From contig CBDBGT010000013.1 in assembly GCA_965205365.1 (NCBI GenBank), positions 1-64,000 on the forward strand: a DNA stretch of 64,000 bases, in the 5' to 3' direction. The notes beneath the pieces are model-generated. The model made no database searches and was not told the origin of the DNA. It saw nothing but the letters and a program-made list of their open reading frames with translations. The stretch is from JALZUR01 sp965205365. GTDB lineage: Bacteria > Bdellovibrionota > Bdellovibrionia > Bdellovibrionales > UBA1609. Positions 55,363 to 64,000 of the stretch are shown here, in pieces. How positions within the stretch are numbered: the stretch's first letter is position 1; each line of letters opens with the position of its first letter. The translations under genes were made by a program, and so were the position numbers.

Positions 55363-56400
55363 TTACCGAATAGCTTCACGAATATAAGCAGACCCTGTAT
55401 CTAAAAGCCATACAACAATGGCTATAACTACAACAATACAACCAACCTCACGCCACAAAGCTTGCCCCTGGTACTGAATTAACATTGTTCCAATACCACC
55501 ACCTCCAACAAGACCAATAATAGTTGCCATTCTTACATTAATATCCCACCTATAAATTGTAAATGATATGTAAGGCAAAACAATTTGAGGAACTACACCA
55601 AAGGCAACTGTTTGAATAATACCCCCCCCTGTTGCTTTAATACCTTCAATAGGTCCGTCTTCAACACACTCTACAATTTCAGAGTATTGTTTTGTTAACG
55701 AAGCTACCGAGTGAAGCATTAGTGCAAGCATACCTGCAAACGGCCCTATGCCCACCCACACCGAAAAAATAATTGCCCATATCAATGGTTCCACAGACCT
55801 AACAACATTTAAAAATGTTCTAAGTCCCATGTATACAACAAATGCAGTATGATGAGTCATAATATTTTTTGCACCAACAAAGGATAAAAAAAATGCAAAT
55901 GGTATTGCAATAAACGTTGCTAAAAATGCAATAAAAATTGTCTCTATAATTGCCAAAATAGCTTTTGGTAAAATTTCAAAGTTTGGTGAAAAAATACCTT
56001 GAAATAACCTCACAGCCCCTAAAAACCCTGATTCATCAACTAAGTCTATAATTGATGCTTTTGTCATAATAATCGAGGCCACAATTGTTAAAAAAAGTAC
56101 AAAATACAATTGCACTTTCCAAAAGTTTGATTTCTCTTCATTAGCTTTTTGAATAGGTGTTGCAAAAAGCTGTGAACCTAGTGTTCTTATACGAAAGACT
56201 CCTGTTAAAAAATCAATAAGTAGTCCAAGCCCAAAAAAAATCATAGCCTTTTCTAAAATATAGCTACCTGTTTCTAAGGTTTCTTCCGCTACCATAGACC
56301 CTGAACAAAATAAAACCAAAAAATACACAACTGATAAGCTATAGGCATTAAAAAATATATTAAAAATGGATTTTTTAAAATTAAAAGTCATACCAGTCAT
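55363..56400 (-). CDS. phnE: Phosphonate/phosphite ABC transporter permease
   Basis: 345 aa, longer than usual because of an extra N-terminal helix pair. Six or more membrane segments: SVVYFLVLFCSGSMVA, KAMIFFGLGLLIDFLTGVF, FWKVQLYFVLFLTIVASIIM, IETIFIAFLATFIAIPFAFF, VEPLIWAIIFSVWVGIGPFA and IVVVIAIVVWLLDTG. The EAA-loop region reads VEDGPIEGIKATGGGIIQTV and RMATIIGLVGGGGIGTMLIQ matches PhnE. It takes up phosphonate, phosphate ester or phosphite with PhnC and PhnD. 6 bp after phnC. ATGs at 56400 and 56391 are both possible starts. Confidence 0.9.
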   Translation of the reverse strand: MTGMTFNFKKSIFNIFFNAYSLSVVYFLVLFCSGSMVAEETLETGSYILEKAMIFFGLGLLIDFLTGVFRIRTLGSQLFATPIQKANEEKSNFWKVQLYFVLFLTIVASIIMTKASIIDLVDESGFLGAVRLFQGIFSPNFEILPKAILAIIETIFIAFLATFIAIPFAFFLSFVGAKNIMTHHTAFVVYMGLRTFLNVVRSVEPLIWAIIFSVWVGIGPFAGMLALMLHSVASLTKQYSEIVECVEDGPIEGIKATGGGIIQTVAFGVVPQIVLPYISFTIYRWDINVRMATIIGLVGGGGIGTMLIQYQGQALWREVGCIVVVIAIVVWLLDTGSAYIREAIR

Positions 56401-56406
56401 CCTTTT

Positions 56407-57183
56407 TTACTCCACATGCCTTGCTTCTTCGCCATAAATTTCTTTAAACCAGCTATCATTAATCTCTAAAGAATTTCCCTGAAAAACTTTCTTCCCATCT
56501 TTTAGCGCCACCACTCTATCACTATACTCTTTAACCAAATCTAGGTGATGAAGGTTACATAAAACAGTAATGCCAAGCTCTTTATTAATTTTTCTTAAAT
56601 AATCCATCACTGTGTGACATAAAGCAGGGTCTAAGCTTGCAACAGGTTCATCGGCTAATAAGATATCCGGCTCTTGCATGAGTGCTCTTGCAATGGCAAC
56701 TCTTTGTTTTTGCCCTCCTGATAACTGATCCGCTCTAATATGAATTTTACTGCCAAGCCCTACAAGTTCTAAATACTTAATGGCTTTTTCTTGATCTTCC
56801 TTTGAAAAAACCCCTAAAATACTTTTTACCATTGAAGTTCTAGCCAAGCTACCCATTAAAACATTAGAAAACGCTGTATGCCGACCAACTAAATTAAAAT
56901 TTTGAAATATCATGGCAATCTTAGTTCTGATTTTATAAACTTCTCTACCTTTTTTTTTCACGATATCACCGTTGTTAAACAGAATCTGTCCTGATGTAGG
57001 ATCTATTAAACGGTTAATACAACGTAAAAAGGTTGATTTTCCAGAGCCACTAAGACCAATAATAGCAAGAAACTCTCCCGAATACACTTTCATTGAAACC
57101 CCATGTAAAGCTGTAAAACCATTGGGATATGTTTTCTTTAAATCTTTAACATCTAATTTCACTTCTTCTTTTATATCAGTCAT
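56407..57183 (-). CDS. phnC: Phosphonate/phosphite ABC transporter ATPase
   Basis: 258 aa. Walker A GLSGSGKSTFLRCINRL, Q-loop MIFQNFNLVGRHTAFSNVLM (PhnC has NLVxRxxxxxNVLxG), signature LSGGQKQRVAIARAL, Walker B DILLADEPVASLDP and H-loop NLHHLDLVKEYSDRV are all intact. The NLVGRHTAFSNVLMGSLA block is specific to PhnC. Two bp after phnD and 6 bp before phnE in the operon phnDCE. Confidence 0.95.
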   Translation of the reverse strand: MTDIKEEVKLDVKDLKKTYPNGFTALHGVSMKVYSGEFLAIIGLSGSGKSTFLRCINRLIDPTSGQILFNNGDIVKKKGREVYKIRTKIAMIFQNFNLVGRHTAFSNVLMGSLARTSMVKSILGVFSKEDQEKAIKYLELVGLGSKIHIRADQLSGGQKQRVAIARALMQEPDILLADEPVASLDPALCHTVMDYLRKINKELGITVLCNLHHLDLVKEYSDRVVALKDGKKVFQGNSLEINDSWFKEIYGEEARHVE

Positions 57184-57185
57184 AT

Positions 57186-58091
57186 CTACTTTATCATTTT
57201 TTTAACACTTAAACCAAGTCCACCTAAAACCTTACGAACTGGATCGTATACCGAATCATCAATTTTCACCATTCCATCAACTAAATACAACTGCTCAAAA
57301 GTTTTCTTACCTTTTGGCGATTTTATAAAATTAATAAAGGCATTTACAAGTTTCTCCTTCATTTCTGAACCCATTTCTTTTCTAAAAATAATGGGATCGT
57401 TTGGAATCTTATCTGTTAAAGTTAGGATTTTTACCTTTTCCTCAACATCTGGAAACTGAGTTTTCACTAAGCGCCTAGCGTCTTGAATGTGCCCATTTCT
57501 TACAGGGGAGTAAAACGTAGCACCTGCATCAACTTGTTTTTGATAAACCATTGCCACAACAGAATCATGTTTTTGAGCAAACATCTCTTGACCAAGTTTA
57601 ATTCCCTTTTTATTAAATAAATCTTTTGCAAGTATATGACCAGATGCTGATGCCGGATCTACAAAAGCAAACTTCTTACCATTTAAGTCTTTAAGATTTT
57701 TAATATCTGAATCCACATGGACTATAATTTGTGATTTGTAACTCATTTGCCCAAATCTAGTAACCATAAGCTTGGCTTCAACATTGTATTTACTCTGTGC
57801 AAGAAGGTATCCAAAAGTATTCATTACAGCAACATCAGCTTTTTTAGTCCCAAACGCCTCAACAACAGCTATATAACTTGATGGGACCAATAACTTTATT
57901 GAATAACCTGTAGCTTCTTGTAAAGCGACTTTTAAATCTTTCGCTTTATCCTTTAACATCTGAGCATCCACAGATGGAATTAAAAATACTTTTATAGGGT
58001 TTCCTTTGGTTCCAAGAGGCTCTCTTTTAACCGTACAACCTGTAATAATAAAAAACACAACCCCTAAAAAACACAGCCTTTTAAATAGCAT
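57186..58091 (-). CDS. phnD: Phosphonate/phosphite ABC transporter substrate-binding lipoprotein
   Basis: 301 aa from ATG 58089-58091, which gives the lipoprotein signal MLFKRLCFLGVVFFIITGC (Cys19); an ATG at 58130 adds an unlikely leader. PhnD fold: IKVFLIPSVDAQMLKDKAKD, AVVEAFGTKKADVAVMNTFG, KKFAFVDPASASGHILAKDL (the SAS oxyanion-binding motif) and KVKILTLTDKIPNDPIIFRK. First gene of phnDCE. No phosphonate breakdown genes are nearby. Because many PhnD relatives bind phosphite, methylphosphonate or phosphate, the substrate is open. Confidence 0.92.
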   Translation of the reverse strand: MLFKRLCFLGVVFFIITGCTVKREPLGTKGNPIKVFLIPSVDAQMLKDKAKDLKVALQEATGYSIKLLVPSSYIAVVEAFGTKKADVAVMNTFGYLLAQSKYNVEAKLMVTRFGQMSYKSQIIVHVDSDIKNLKDLNGKKFAFVDPASASGHILAKDLFNKKGIKLGQEMFAQKHDSVVAMVYQKQVDAGATFYSPVRNGHIQDARRLVKTQFPDVEEKVKILTLTDKIPNDPIIFRKEMGSEMKEKLVNAFINFIKSPKGKKTFEQLYLVDGMVKIDDSVYDPVRKVLGGLGLSVKKMIK

Positions 58092-58157
58092 CTTTAGCCT
58101 CAGATCTTTATAAATAAAACTTGCAATCAACCTATACTAGGTTCATAGATTTACCTT

Positions 58158-58907
58158 ATGAAATCACTGATCTCAAGGTTCGACCAAGCACTTAATGAAC
58201 AAAAAAAGCTAGTTCTTGTTTTTGACATAGATTCTACAATTTTTAATGTTAGCCCTAGAAATCAAGATATTTTTGATTTATTTTGTAGCATACATAAAGC
58301 TAAAAACCCAATTTTGCTCAAGATATCTTCAAATTACCGACTTAAATATACTGACTGGGGCCTTAACCCCTATTTAGATATTATACCAAACAATGAAACG
58401 CTTAAAAAGGGAGCTTATTCTTTTTGGAAAAATCACTTCTTTGCTGGAACCTTTCTCTTTTCTGACGAGCCTTATAATGGTGTCATCCCACTAATTCAAT
58501 TTTTTCATTTAAAAAATTGCCCTATTTTATACCTTACTGGCCGAGATGACCACCGCATGCGCAAGGCCACTATTTTACAACTAAAACACTGGGGACTTCC
58601 TTTAAGCACTGAAAAAAACCTGATTACAAAACCACATAAAAAAATAAATGACCATGAATATAAAAGCAAAGCTTTGTTAAAGATTTTTAAAAATTATTTA
58701 GAACACACTGTAGCCTTCTTCGACAATGAGCCTTCTGTTTTCAAGCACTGCCTCTTTCCAAAACTTAGTAATTATATCCCTATATTTATCCATAGCATCC
58801 ACTCCTCTAAATCCACGCCTCAACCAAACTGGCTTTCTTTAAATATTCTTGACTATAATAAATTCCTACTTTCCATTAAAGAAAAATCTTTTAAAACTAG
58901 CACGTAG
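58158..58907 (+). CDS. HAD-superfamily hydrolase
   Basis: 249 aa. Motif I VLVFDIDSTIFNVS (Asp nucleophile pair at about 22-24), motif II CPILYLTGRDDHRMRKAT, motif III Lys possibly in ITKPHKKINDHEYKSKALLK, and motif IV VAFFDNEPSVFKH. A C1-type cap sits between motifs I and II. Likely a small phosphatase; substrate unknown. Divergent from phnD by 66 bp. The last 15 residues (LSIKEKSFKTST) are unstructured. Confidence 0.82.
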   Translation: MKSLISRFDQALNEQKKLVLVFDIDSTIFNVSPRNQDIFDLFCSIHKAKNPILLKISSNYRLKYTDWGLNPYLDIIPNNETLKKGAYSFWKNHFFAGTFLFSDEPYNGVIPLIQFFHLKNCPILYLTGRDDHRMRKATILQLKHWGLPLSTEKNLITKPHKKINDHEYKSKALLKIFKNYLEHTVAFFDNEPSVFKHCLFPKLSNYIPIFIHSIHSSKSTPQPNWLSLNILDYNKFLLSIKEKSFKTST

Positions 58908-59152
58908 CCTCAATTAGTATAAGATATTAGTATATGTCTTTTATACCCACAATGACTGTAAACCTCATTCAAGGTTTTAAAAAAACCATATTGAACTAAA
59001 ATGTTACTAAAAATATTTTCTAAAGCCACATTAACAACACACTAGGTATCAATTTGTAGAGCTTTTTTTAAACTCTTTTTTTTTAAAACTTATTTGTTTA
59101 CACCAAACAATTCAACTTTAAGCTCTTGTATTTAAATTAAAAAAATTAACAA

Positions 59153-59653
59153 TTAGTTTCTAACCTTTCCAGGTATACCAACTATTGTTGCCCCTTTAGG
59201 ACAATCAGATAAAACAACAGCTCCTGCCCCTACTTTAACACCTTCTTCTAAAGTTACAGCTCCCAATATTTTTGCTCCAGTCCCAACGGTAACTTTATTT
59301 TTAAGCTCAGGGTGTCTCCTTATACCCGGTATTTTCTTAACACCCCCAAGTGTAACCCCGTGAAAAATAAAACAATCATCCCCAACAATGGCCGTCTCCC
59401 CTATTACAACACCCATTCCATGGTCAATGACAAAGTTTTTTCCAATTTTAGCTCCTGGATGAATTTCAATTCCTGTTAAAAAACGGCCTATTTCTGAAAT
59501 AAGTCTGGCTATAAAAAATAATTTAATTTTATAAAAAAAATGTCCTAACCAATAATACCTAAGAGCTCTTGGCCCTGGTAACAAAAAAAATATCTCAGCG
59601 TAAGATTTAGTACTTGGATCGTGTTTCTTATAAGCTTTTAAAAATGATAGCAT
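59153..59653 (-). CDS. cysE: Serine O-acetyltransferase, short form
   Basis: 166 aa, the EpsC-like short form lacking the N-terminal dimerisation domain of E. coli CysE. It makes O-acetylserine for cysteine synthesis. Left-handed beta-helix with GIEIHPGAKIGKNFVIDHGM and VVIGETAIVGDDCFIFHGVT, the family block GVTLGGVKKIPGIRRHPELK and GAGAVVLSDCPKGATIVGIP. The catalytic His is in VIDHGMGVV. It follows a GYF/TPR gene by 9 bp, an unusual neighbour. The ribosome-binding site is weak. Confidence 0.92.
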   Translation of the reverse strand: MLSFLKAYKKHDPSTKSYAEIFFLLPGPRALRYYWLGHFFYKIKLFFIARLISEIGRFLTGIEIHPGAKIGKNFVIDHGMGVVIGETAIVGDDCFIFHGVTLGGVKKIPGIRRHPELKNKVTVGTGAKILGAVTLEEGVKVGAGAVVLSDCPKGATIVGIPGKVRN

Positions 59654-59662
59654 AAAAAGTCT

Positions 59663-61348
59663 TTACTTAATGTCTTTCATTACTAACTGGAGCTCAATTA
59701 AAGGGCCATAGGATTTTGCAAACTTTTTAGCTCTTTTCATAAAAACTTTAGCTTTTTTATAATCTCTAACCTGGAAATACGACAATGCCAAACCTGTGTA
59801 TGCTGTGTAAGCCTGTGAATCTCTATCTAAGCCTTTCATCCAATATTCAGCAGCACACTTCATATTGCCTTTTTCATAACAAAATCTTGCTTGAAAGAAA
59901 AATTTTGTATAGTTCTCACCTCCAACAATTCCCATAGCTTTTTCCAATTGTTCATCTGCTTTTAAAAAATCCTTATTTAATTTTGCAGCAAAACTATATA
60001 AAGTCATAGCATACTCACTGTGAATATCTTTTTTAAGCATGGATGTAGCTTTTCCATACTCTTTGTTTACAATTAAACAAAGTGCTACTACTGATTTTTT
60101 ATACTTTGTCTTTGTAAGTTTTAAATTTAAATCCTCACATATATATGAAATTGCTCCAGGAGGAAGTTTATACGTGTATGGATTAACCTTACGCTCTACT
60201 AAAATTGCAGGATCTAAATTAAGAATTTCTTTTGTAAGAATTTCTTCTTTTCTTGTCCAACTGCTTCGAACTACATTGATCCAAAGCTCTACAAGTTTAA
60301 ACTCATGGATGTAAGTAGAATGCCCAACCATTTGATTGTTTAAATAAGCTACAATGTTATCTAAATCTGTAACTCCACTCTCTGCAAGAAGTTGCCTAGT
60401 CCAAGCCTCCAATAAATAAAATGAAACATCATCAAAGCCAGAGCCTTTTACTCTTGAAAAAGCGGCCTCAAAATATGACAATGCTAAGGACCAATCACCC
60501 TCTTGTCTTTTTAAAAGCCCTAAATTAATTAAGCTTGGGGTGTAGTTTTGGTTTTCTTTAAGAACACTTAAAAAATAACTCTCAGCTAAGTCTAGTCGCC
60601 CTCTATACTGCTCTGAAAGTCCTTTTAAATTTTTCCATTCTAAAGAAACTTTATTAGAAGCAAGGTCTAGGTTCTTTTCTGCTAAATTAAACTTATTTCC
60701 TCTCATTAAAAGAAGGGCTGCATACTTATTTCTATATTTCTTTAAAAAACCTTTGCTTGTCTGTATAGCTTTAAAAGCTTTTTCATAATCTCCAGAAGCC
60801 CAAGCTATGTCTAAATTTTTCTGTGTCTCTCCTGTAAAAAGCTCCAATGGATTATATGCTAATTTGTTAAATCCAAAAAAATAACCTCCTAAAGCTATAA
60901 AAATCATCCCTAAAATTACAATTAAGCTGATATTTTTCTTCTTTTTAGGAGGTTTAACAAACCCCTGCCTTGTGTTTAAATTTTTAGAATTTACTTTTAA
61001 GTTGTTAAACTCTATTACTGGATTCGTACCTGTCCCTTTAGCTTCTGAAAGCTTAAGCTCTTTAGTTCTCTCACTTTCCATAATATCTGTAATATCCTCA
61101 GTCCCTGTAAATGACTTTGAAGATAAGCTTGATCTAGATTTTACAGAGGAATTTGACTGGATTTTTTTAAAAATTTCTGCAAATTCCGCTCTATCACGAA
61201 CGTAACACCAGGTTTTACAAGGAAGAGCCACCTCATCAACTTCAGAAACTTTTTCCTCTAAAATAAGCTTTTCAACAGTGGATGTTTCATAAGGACCACA
61301 AATCTGACTCTCAATTCGCACCATCCATATTTTCTTTTCATCACTCAT
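59663..61348 (-). CDS. Membrane protein with N-terminal GYF-like domain and periplasmic TPRs
   Basis: 561 aa. Residues 5-65 resemble GYF_2 (KIWMVRIESQICGPYETSTV, then EKLILEEKVSEVDEVALPCK, TWCYVRDRAEF), a small domain common in signalling and gliding proteins. A basic linker leads to one helix (ISLIVILGMIFIALGGYFFG, about 140-159). The rest has TPR repeats (SGDYEKAFKAIQTSKGFLKK, GRLDLAESYFLSVLKENQNY, TPSLINLGLLKRQEGDWSLA, AYTGLALSYFQVRDYKKAKV). Cytoplasmic GYF with exported TPRs recalls GltJ/AgmX-like adaptor proteins, but no TonB end is present. First gene of a pair with cysE. Confidence 0.78.
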   Translation of the reverse strand: MSDEKKIWMVRIESQICGPYETSTVEKLILEEKVSEVDEVALPCKTWCYVRDRAEFAEIFKKIQSNSSVKSRSSLSSKSFTGTEDITDIMESERTKELKLSEAKGTGTNPVIEFNNLKVNSKNLNTRQGFVKPPKKKKNISLIVILGMIFIALGGYFFGFNKLAYNPLELFTGETQKNLDIAWASGDYEKAFKAIQTSKGFLKKYRNKYAALLLMRGNKFNLAEKNLDLASNKVSLEWKNLKGLSEQYRGRLDLAESYFLSVLKENQNYTPSLINLGLLKRQEGDWSLALSYFEAAFSRVKGSGFDDVSFYLLEAWTRQLLAESGVTDLDNIVAYLNNQMVGHSTYIHEFKLVELWINVVRSSWTRKEEILTKEILNLDPAILVERKVNPYTYKLPPGAISYICEDLNLKLTKTKYKKSVVALCLIVNKEYGKATSMLKKDIHSEYAMTLYSFAAKLNKDFLKADEQLEKAMGIVGGENYTKFFFQARFCYEKGNMKCAAEYWMKGLDRDSQAYTAYTGLALSYFQVRDYKKAKVFMKRAKKFAKSYGPLIELQLVMKDIK

Positions 61349-61453
61349 AGCACCAAACTTTATCTTGAATCACACAACTTAACTAGCGTTATTTAATGTA
61401 TTTTAACAGCTTTTCTAAATTATAAACTAATTGAATTAAAAAAAATTACTTTT

Positions 61454-62953
61454 TTAATGAAGAAAGTGTCTTTCTCCTGTAAAAAACATTCCTAAACCTA
61501 AGTCTTTTGCTTTTTGAATTACAACCTCATCTTTAATAGATCCTCCAGGTTGAACAATCCACTTAATGCCGGCTTTAGCAGCTAACTCTATTGAATCTGA
61601 AAAAGGAAAAAACCCATCACTGGCTAAAACCACTGGACCTTCATATCCTTTATGAAATGCGCTCCACCTTTTAATGGCAGATTTCACAGCATCAACACGA
61701 TTCACCTGCCCCATACCTAAACCCAATGTTAAATCTCTTCCACAAATAGACACTGCATTACTTTTAAGCCTTCTTACAACTTTCCATGAAAACTCTAAAG
61801 CTTCCACAACTTGTGCTCCTGGAGTCTCTCCACTTACCTGTACCCATTTAGAAAACGGTGTTTGCAAACAGTCCACTGTTTGCTCAACAACACCACCACT
61901 AATTCTTTTTTGATCTTTCTCCGGTCTGTAGCCTTTAATAAGTACCGGCCACTCTAAAACTCGTAAGTTCTTCTTTGTGGCAAAAACAGCTCGAGCCTCT
62001 TTAGAAACTGAGGGAGCAATAACACATTCCAAAAATATACCTATAAGCTTTTCTGCACAAGCCACATCAAGCTCTTTATTCATAGCAACAATGCCCCCAA
62101 AAACACTCATTGGATCTGCATTAAGAGATTTTTCTAAGGCTTCTTTTATATTTTTACCTGAGCCGATTCCACACGGATTGTTGTGTTTCACACTCACCAC
62201 TGTAGATTTTTCAAACAGTGCTAGGCTCTCCACAGCAGTGGTTAGGTCTAATAAGTTATTAAAAGATAATTTTTTTCCTTGAAGAACTGTTCCCTGATGA
62301 AGCCCTTCCTTACCTTTATCAAACAACCACACTCCTTCTTGATGAGGGTTTTCACCATACCTTAATTTATTTGATTGCTTGTTTTCATTTAAAAGCCAGG
62401 AAAACACTCCTCTATCGTATTCAGATAAGTGCTTAAAAGCTTTTCCTGCCAAGCTTTTACGAACCTTGAGGCTTTCAACTTCTCCAGTCTCTAAAAGACT
62501 ATAGTCTTTTGGAGAAGTTAACGTAACCAACCTTAAAAAGTTCTTAGCTCCAGCTCTAATCATTGATGGTCCACCAACATCAATAAACTCTATAAGGTCA
62601 TTGCCTTTAACACCCTCTTGTTGTTTTTTTAAAAAGGGGTATAAATTTACCACTAATAAATCAAAAGGTTTTATGCCATTTTCTTTTAAAAGCGCACTGT
62701 CCTCTTCACTACCCTCTCTTGCAAGGAGTGCCATATGTATTTTAGGGTGGAGGGTTTTTACCCGCCCCCCCATTACCTCAGGAAAACCTGTTTGATGACA
62801 AACCTCTACAGTGTTAACACCTAGTTTTTTTAGTGCACTAAACGTTGCACTTGTTGACACCACTTTAATATTATTTTTCTTAAAAAATTTAGCCAAGACA
62901 TTTAAATTAGATTTATCTGCAACACTCACAAGTGCAGTTTTAATTTTATTCAT
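61454..62953 (-). CDS. purH: Bifunctional AICAR transformylase/IMP cyclohydrolase
   Basis: 499 aa from the ATG at 62951-62953, preceded by GAGG; a GTG four codons earlier covers that site. It catalyses the last two steps of IMP synthesis. N-terminal cyclohydrolase/MGS-like domain: ALVSVADKSNLNVLAKFFKK, KVVSTSATFSALKKLGVNTV and GRVKTLHPKIHMALLAR. C-terminal transformylase: LRYGENPHQEGVWLF, VVSVKHNNPCGIGSG (catalytic KHxNPCG), and DGFFPFSDSIELAAKAGIKW, then IVQPGGSIKD. Somewhat shorter than E. coli PurH (529 aa), mainly in loops. It ends 91 bp after the start of the gap that follows the MCE gene. Confidence 0.96.
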   Translation of the reverse strand: MNKIKTALVSVADKSNLNVLAKFFKKNNIKVVSTSATFSALKKLGVNTVEVCHQTGFPEVMGGRVKTLHPKIHMALLAREGSEEDSALLKENGIKPFDLLVVNLYPFLKKQQEGVKGNDLIEFIDVGGPSMIRAGAKNFLRLVTLTSPKDYSLLETGEVESLKVRKSLAGKAFKHLSEYDRGVFSWLLNENKQSNKLRYGENPHQEGVWLFDKGKEGLHQGTVLQGKKLSFNNLLDLTTAVESLALFEKSTVVSVKHNNPCGIGSGKNIKEALEKSLNADPMSVFGGIVAMNKELDVACAEKLIGIFLECVIAPSVSKEARAVFATKKNLRVLEWPVLIKGYRPEKDQKRISGGVVEQTVDCLQTPFSKWVQVSGETPGAQVVEALEFSWKVVRRLKSNAVSICGRDLTLGLGMGQVNRVDAVKSAIKRWSAFHKGYEGPVVLASDGFFPFSDSIELAAKAGIKWIVQPGGSIKDEVVIQKAKDLGLGMFFTGERHFLH

Positions 62954-63044
62954 AGTTAGCCTCACAGTCTTTTTGTTAAGACTTGCTCTAATTTCTCTGT
63001 TTTAAAAAACTACTTCCTTCCACTACTCTCTTTATACATTACCT

Positions 63045-64000
63045 TTAGAAGGCAAAGGAAGCCAAGGCTGCAAGGTCATCATTTGTTAAAAACAACCCTG
63101 CGCCAACAAACGGGCTACTCAAAGCCTCTCTACTAACAGTATTGCCATTTAACATATCATTGTAACCTCCAACTAAATAAAGACCTCTAAAAACATCATA
63201 CTTTGCTAAAAGTCTTACATTAGCTCTTTCATCCTCATCATTTCCTCCAAAGTTAAAAACTTCAGCAGACAATCTTAATTTTTGATTAAATGTAGTATAA
63301 TCTACACCAAACCCACCTGTACTTTCAATAAGCCCACCTTTAAGAGTAAAATTATAAAAGTTTTTTGCTAAAAGAGCTGTTATCTTCACCTTATTGTTGT
63401 AGGTGGTTTCCTCACTATAATCATCTGTTTGAGTGCCCTTTCGTAAAATGGTTTTCTTTTTACTAAGGCCAAACTTATCCTGCACTGCCATAATTTCATA
63501 ATAACGATCCGTTCCAGGCTGAAGTCTTAAACCCACAAAAGACCTTACATCATTGCCCTCTGTTAAAACCTCAGAATGATAATCAAAACTAGTTCTTATT
63601 GTTCTCACGCCTCCAAGGAGGGTATTTAAATTATCAATGGCTGTATTTATACCCTCTACAGTAGTTTCATCATTAATAAGGCGACCAATGGTCCCTTCTC
63701 CGTTATTTATCTTATCTGTAATGGACACTACATTTGCTAAGGATTCATCAAATTTTGCTAAACCATTAAAAGCATTATCAAAAGCTTCATTAATACGCTC
63801 TTTTGAATCTCTACCCATTATGGAGTCTAACGTGTCTGTAATTCCGTCAAGTTTATCAATAATTGAACTGATCTTTCCCCCACTTACAGAAGAAACATTA
63901 GCTAAATTGGCTGTTAGAGTTTCCATATTTGTAATAATTCTTCCAATTGGAGTTTGGGTGGTTCCTAAAATTGTGGCGTCTTTAATGGCTAGTGCAACTT
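63045..64000 (-). CDS. MCE-family (MlaD-type) lipid-transport protein, N-terminally cut by the window
   Basis: At least 317 codons; the frame is open to the window edge (63998) and starts outside it, so the ATG at 63926 is internal. MlaD/MCE proteins form hexameric rings for phospholipid traffic between membranes. Visible here: VALAIKDATILGTTQTPIGR (end of the MCE domain), a helical tether (ISSIIDKLDGITDTLDSIMG), NNGEGTIGRLINDETTVEGI (the GTLGKLL-like motif of MCE proteins), then a ~180-residue beta-rich C-terminal domain with FVGLRLQPGTDRYYEIMAV and KITALLAKNFYNFTLKGGLI, typical of Bdellovibrio/myxobacterial MCE proteins and possibly a barrel. The mlaE and mlaF partners would lie to the right. 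Confidence 0.85.
   Translation of the reverse strand, partial: VALAIKDATILGTTQTPIGRIITNMETLTANLANVSSVSGGKISSIIDKLDGITDTLDSIMGRDSKERINEAFDNAFNGLAKFDESLANVVSITDKINNGEGTIGRLINDETTVEGINTAIDNLNTLLGGVRTIRTSFDYHSEVLTEGNDVRSFVGLRLQPGTDRYYEIMAVQDKFGLSKKKTILRKGTQTDDYSEETTYNNKVKITALLAKNFYNFTLKGGLIESTGGFGVDYTTFNQKLRLSAEVFNFGGNDEDERANVRLLAKYDVFRGLYLVGGYNDMLNGNTVSREALSSPFVGAGLFLTNDDLAALASFAF

Noticed and set aside
1..64000. tRNA, rRNA and riboswitch genes
   Set aside because: I read both strands for T-arm (GGTTCGAATCC-like) and rRNA core sequences and found none convincing; a covariance-model scan would settle it.

Overview
The window is AT-rich DNA from a Gram-negative, didermic bacterium. The best fit is a low-GC predatory or gliding relative of Bdellovibrio (Bdellovibrionota; less likely another former deltaproteobacterium). 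This rests on gene content, not on a marker tree: a TolQ/ExbD plus TPR/FHA-TonB/outer-membrane-barrel cluster like the Agl-Glt gliding machinery of Myxococcus and Bdellovibrio, paralogous von Willebrand A (VWA) lipoproteins, a long repeat-built secreted fibre with a DUF1566 tip, a mitochondrial-type EF-G, and many lipoproteins and TPR proteins. No tRNA, rRNA or CRISPR array was seen.

Layout. 1-4.1 kb is an insertion-sequence (IS) patch: a complete IS3-family element with truncated genes at both ends, a complete IS630-family element that splits a secreted-protein gene (its TA target is duplicated), and an IS3 remnant. 4.3-14.9 kb is housekeeping: typA, an OmpA-like lipoprotein, the operon recQ-aat-slyD-peptidase E, then divergently fusA-dcd and a CNNM/CBS membrane protein with pyrE. 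15-21.3 kb is a second IS-rich island holding an IS1634 scrap, two IS982 remnants, a peptidase M15 (endolysin-like) fragment, two small toxin-antitoxin-like pairs, and an IS982 copy split by a complete IS1634-like element flanked by a 128-bp target duplication.

21.3-25.0 kb encodes a giant secreted fibre protein. A 19-nt G tract (C on the coding strand) separates the shaft from a DUF1566/Lcl-type tip. In the sequence as given the tip is out of frame, and gain of one or loss of two bases would restore it, so this looks like a phase-variable adhesin. A 410-bp repeat inside the gene, offset by exactly 323 codons, could also remodel the shaft in frame. Next come an ISL3 element with an ISL3 remnant, a secreted M23-like protein lacking its catalytic histidines, a lipoprotein, and a tail-specific protease.

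32.3-39.7 kb reads as one forward run: alpha-keto-acid dehydrogenase E1 alpha and beta, a SAM methyltransferase, a TolC-like protein and an RND transporter, with overlapping or near-overlapping genes. 40.1-52.1 kb is a compact reverse operon for an envelope-spanning, proton-driven machine: VWA lipoprotein, TolQ, two ExbD proteins, TPR proteins, FHA-TonB protein, outer-membrane barrel and periplasmic proteins. A second VWA lipoprotein lies upstream, across an intact IS982 copy. 55.4-58.1 kb is phnDCE; then come a HAD phosphatase, cysE with a GYF/TPR membrane protein, purH, and an MCE (MlaD-type) protein that runs off the right edge.
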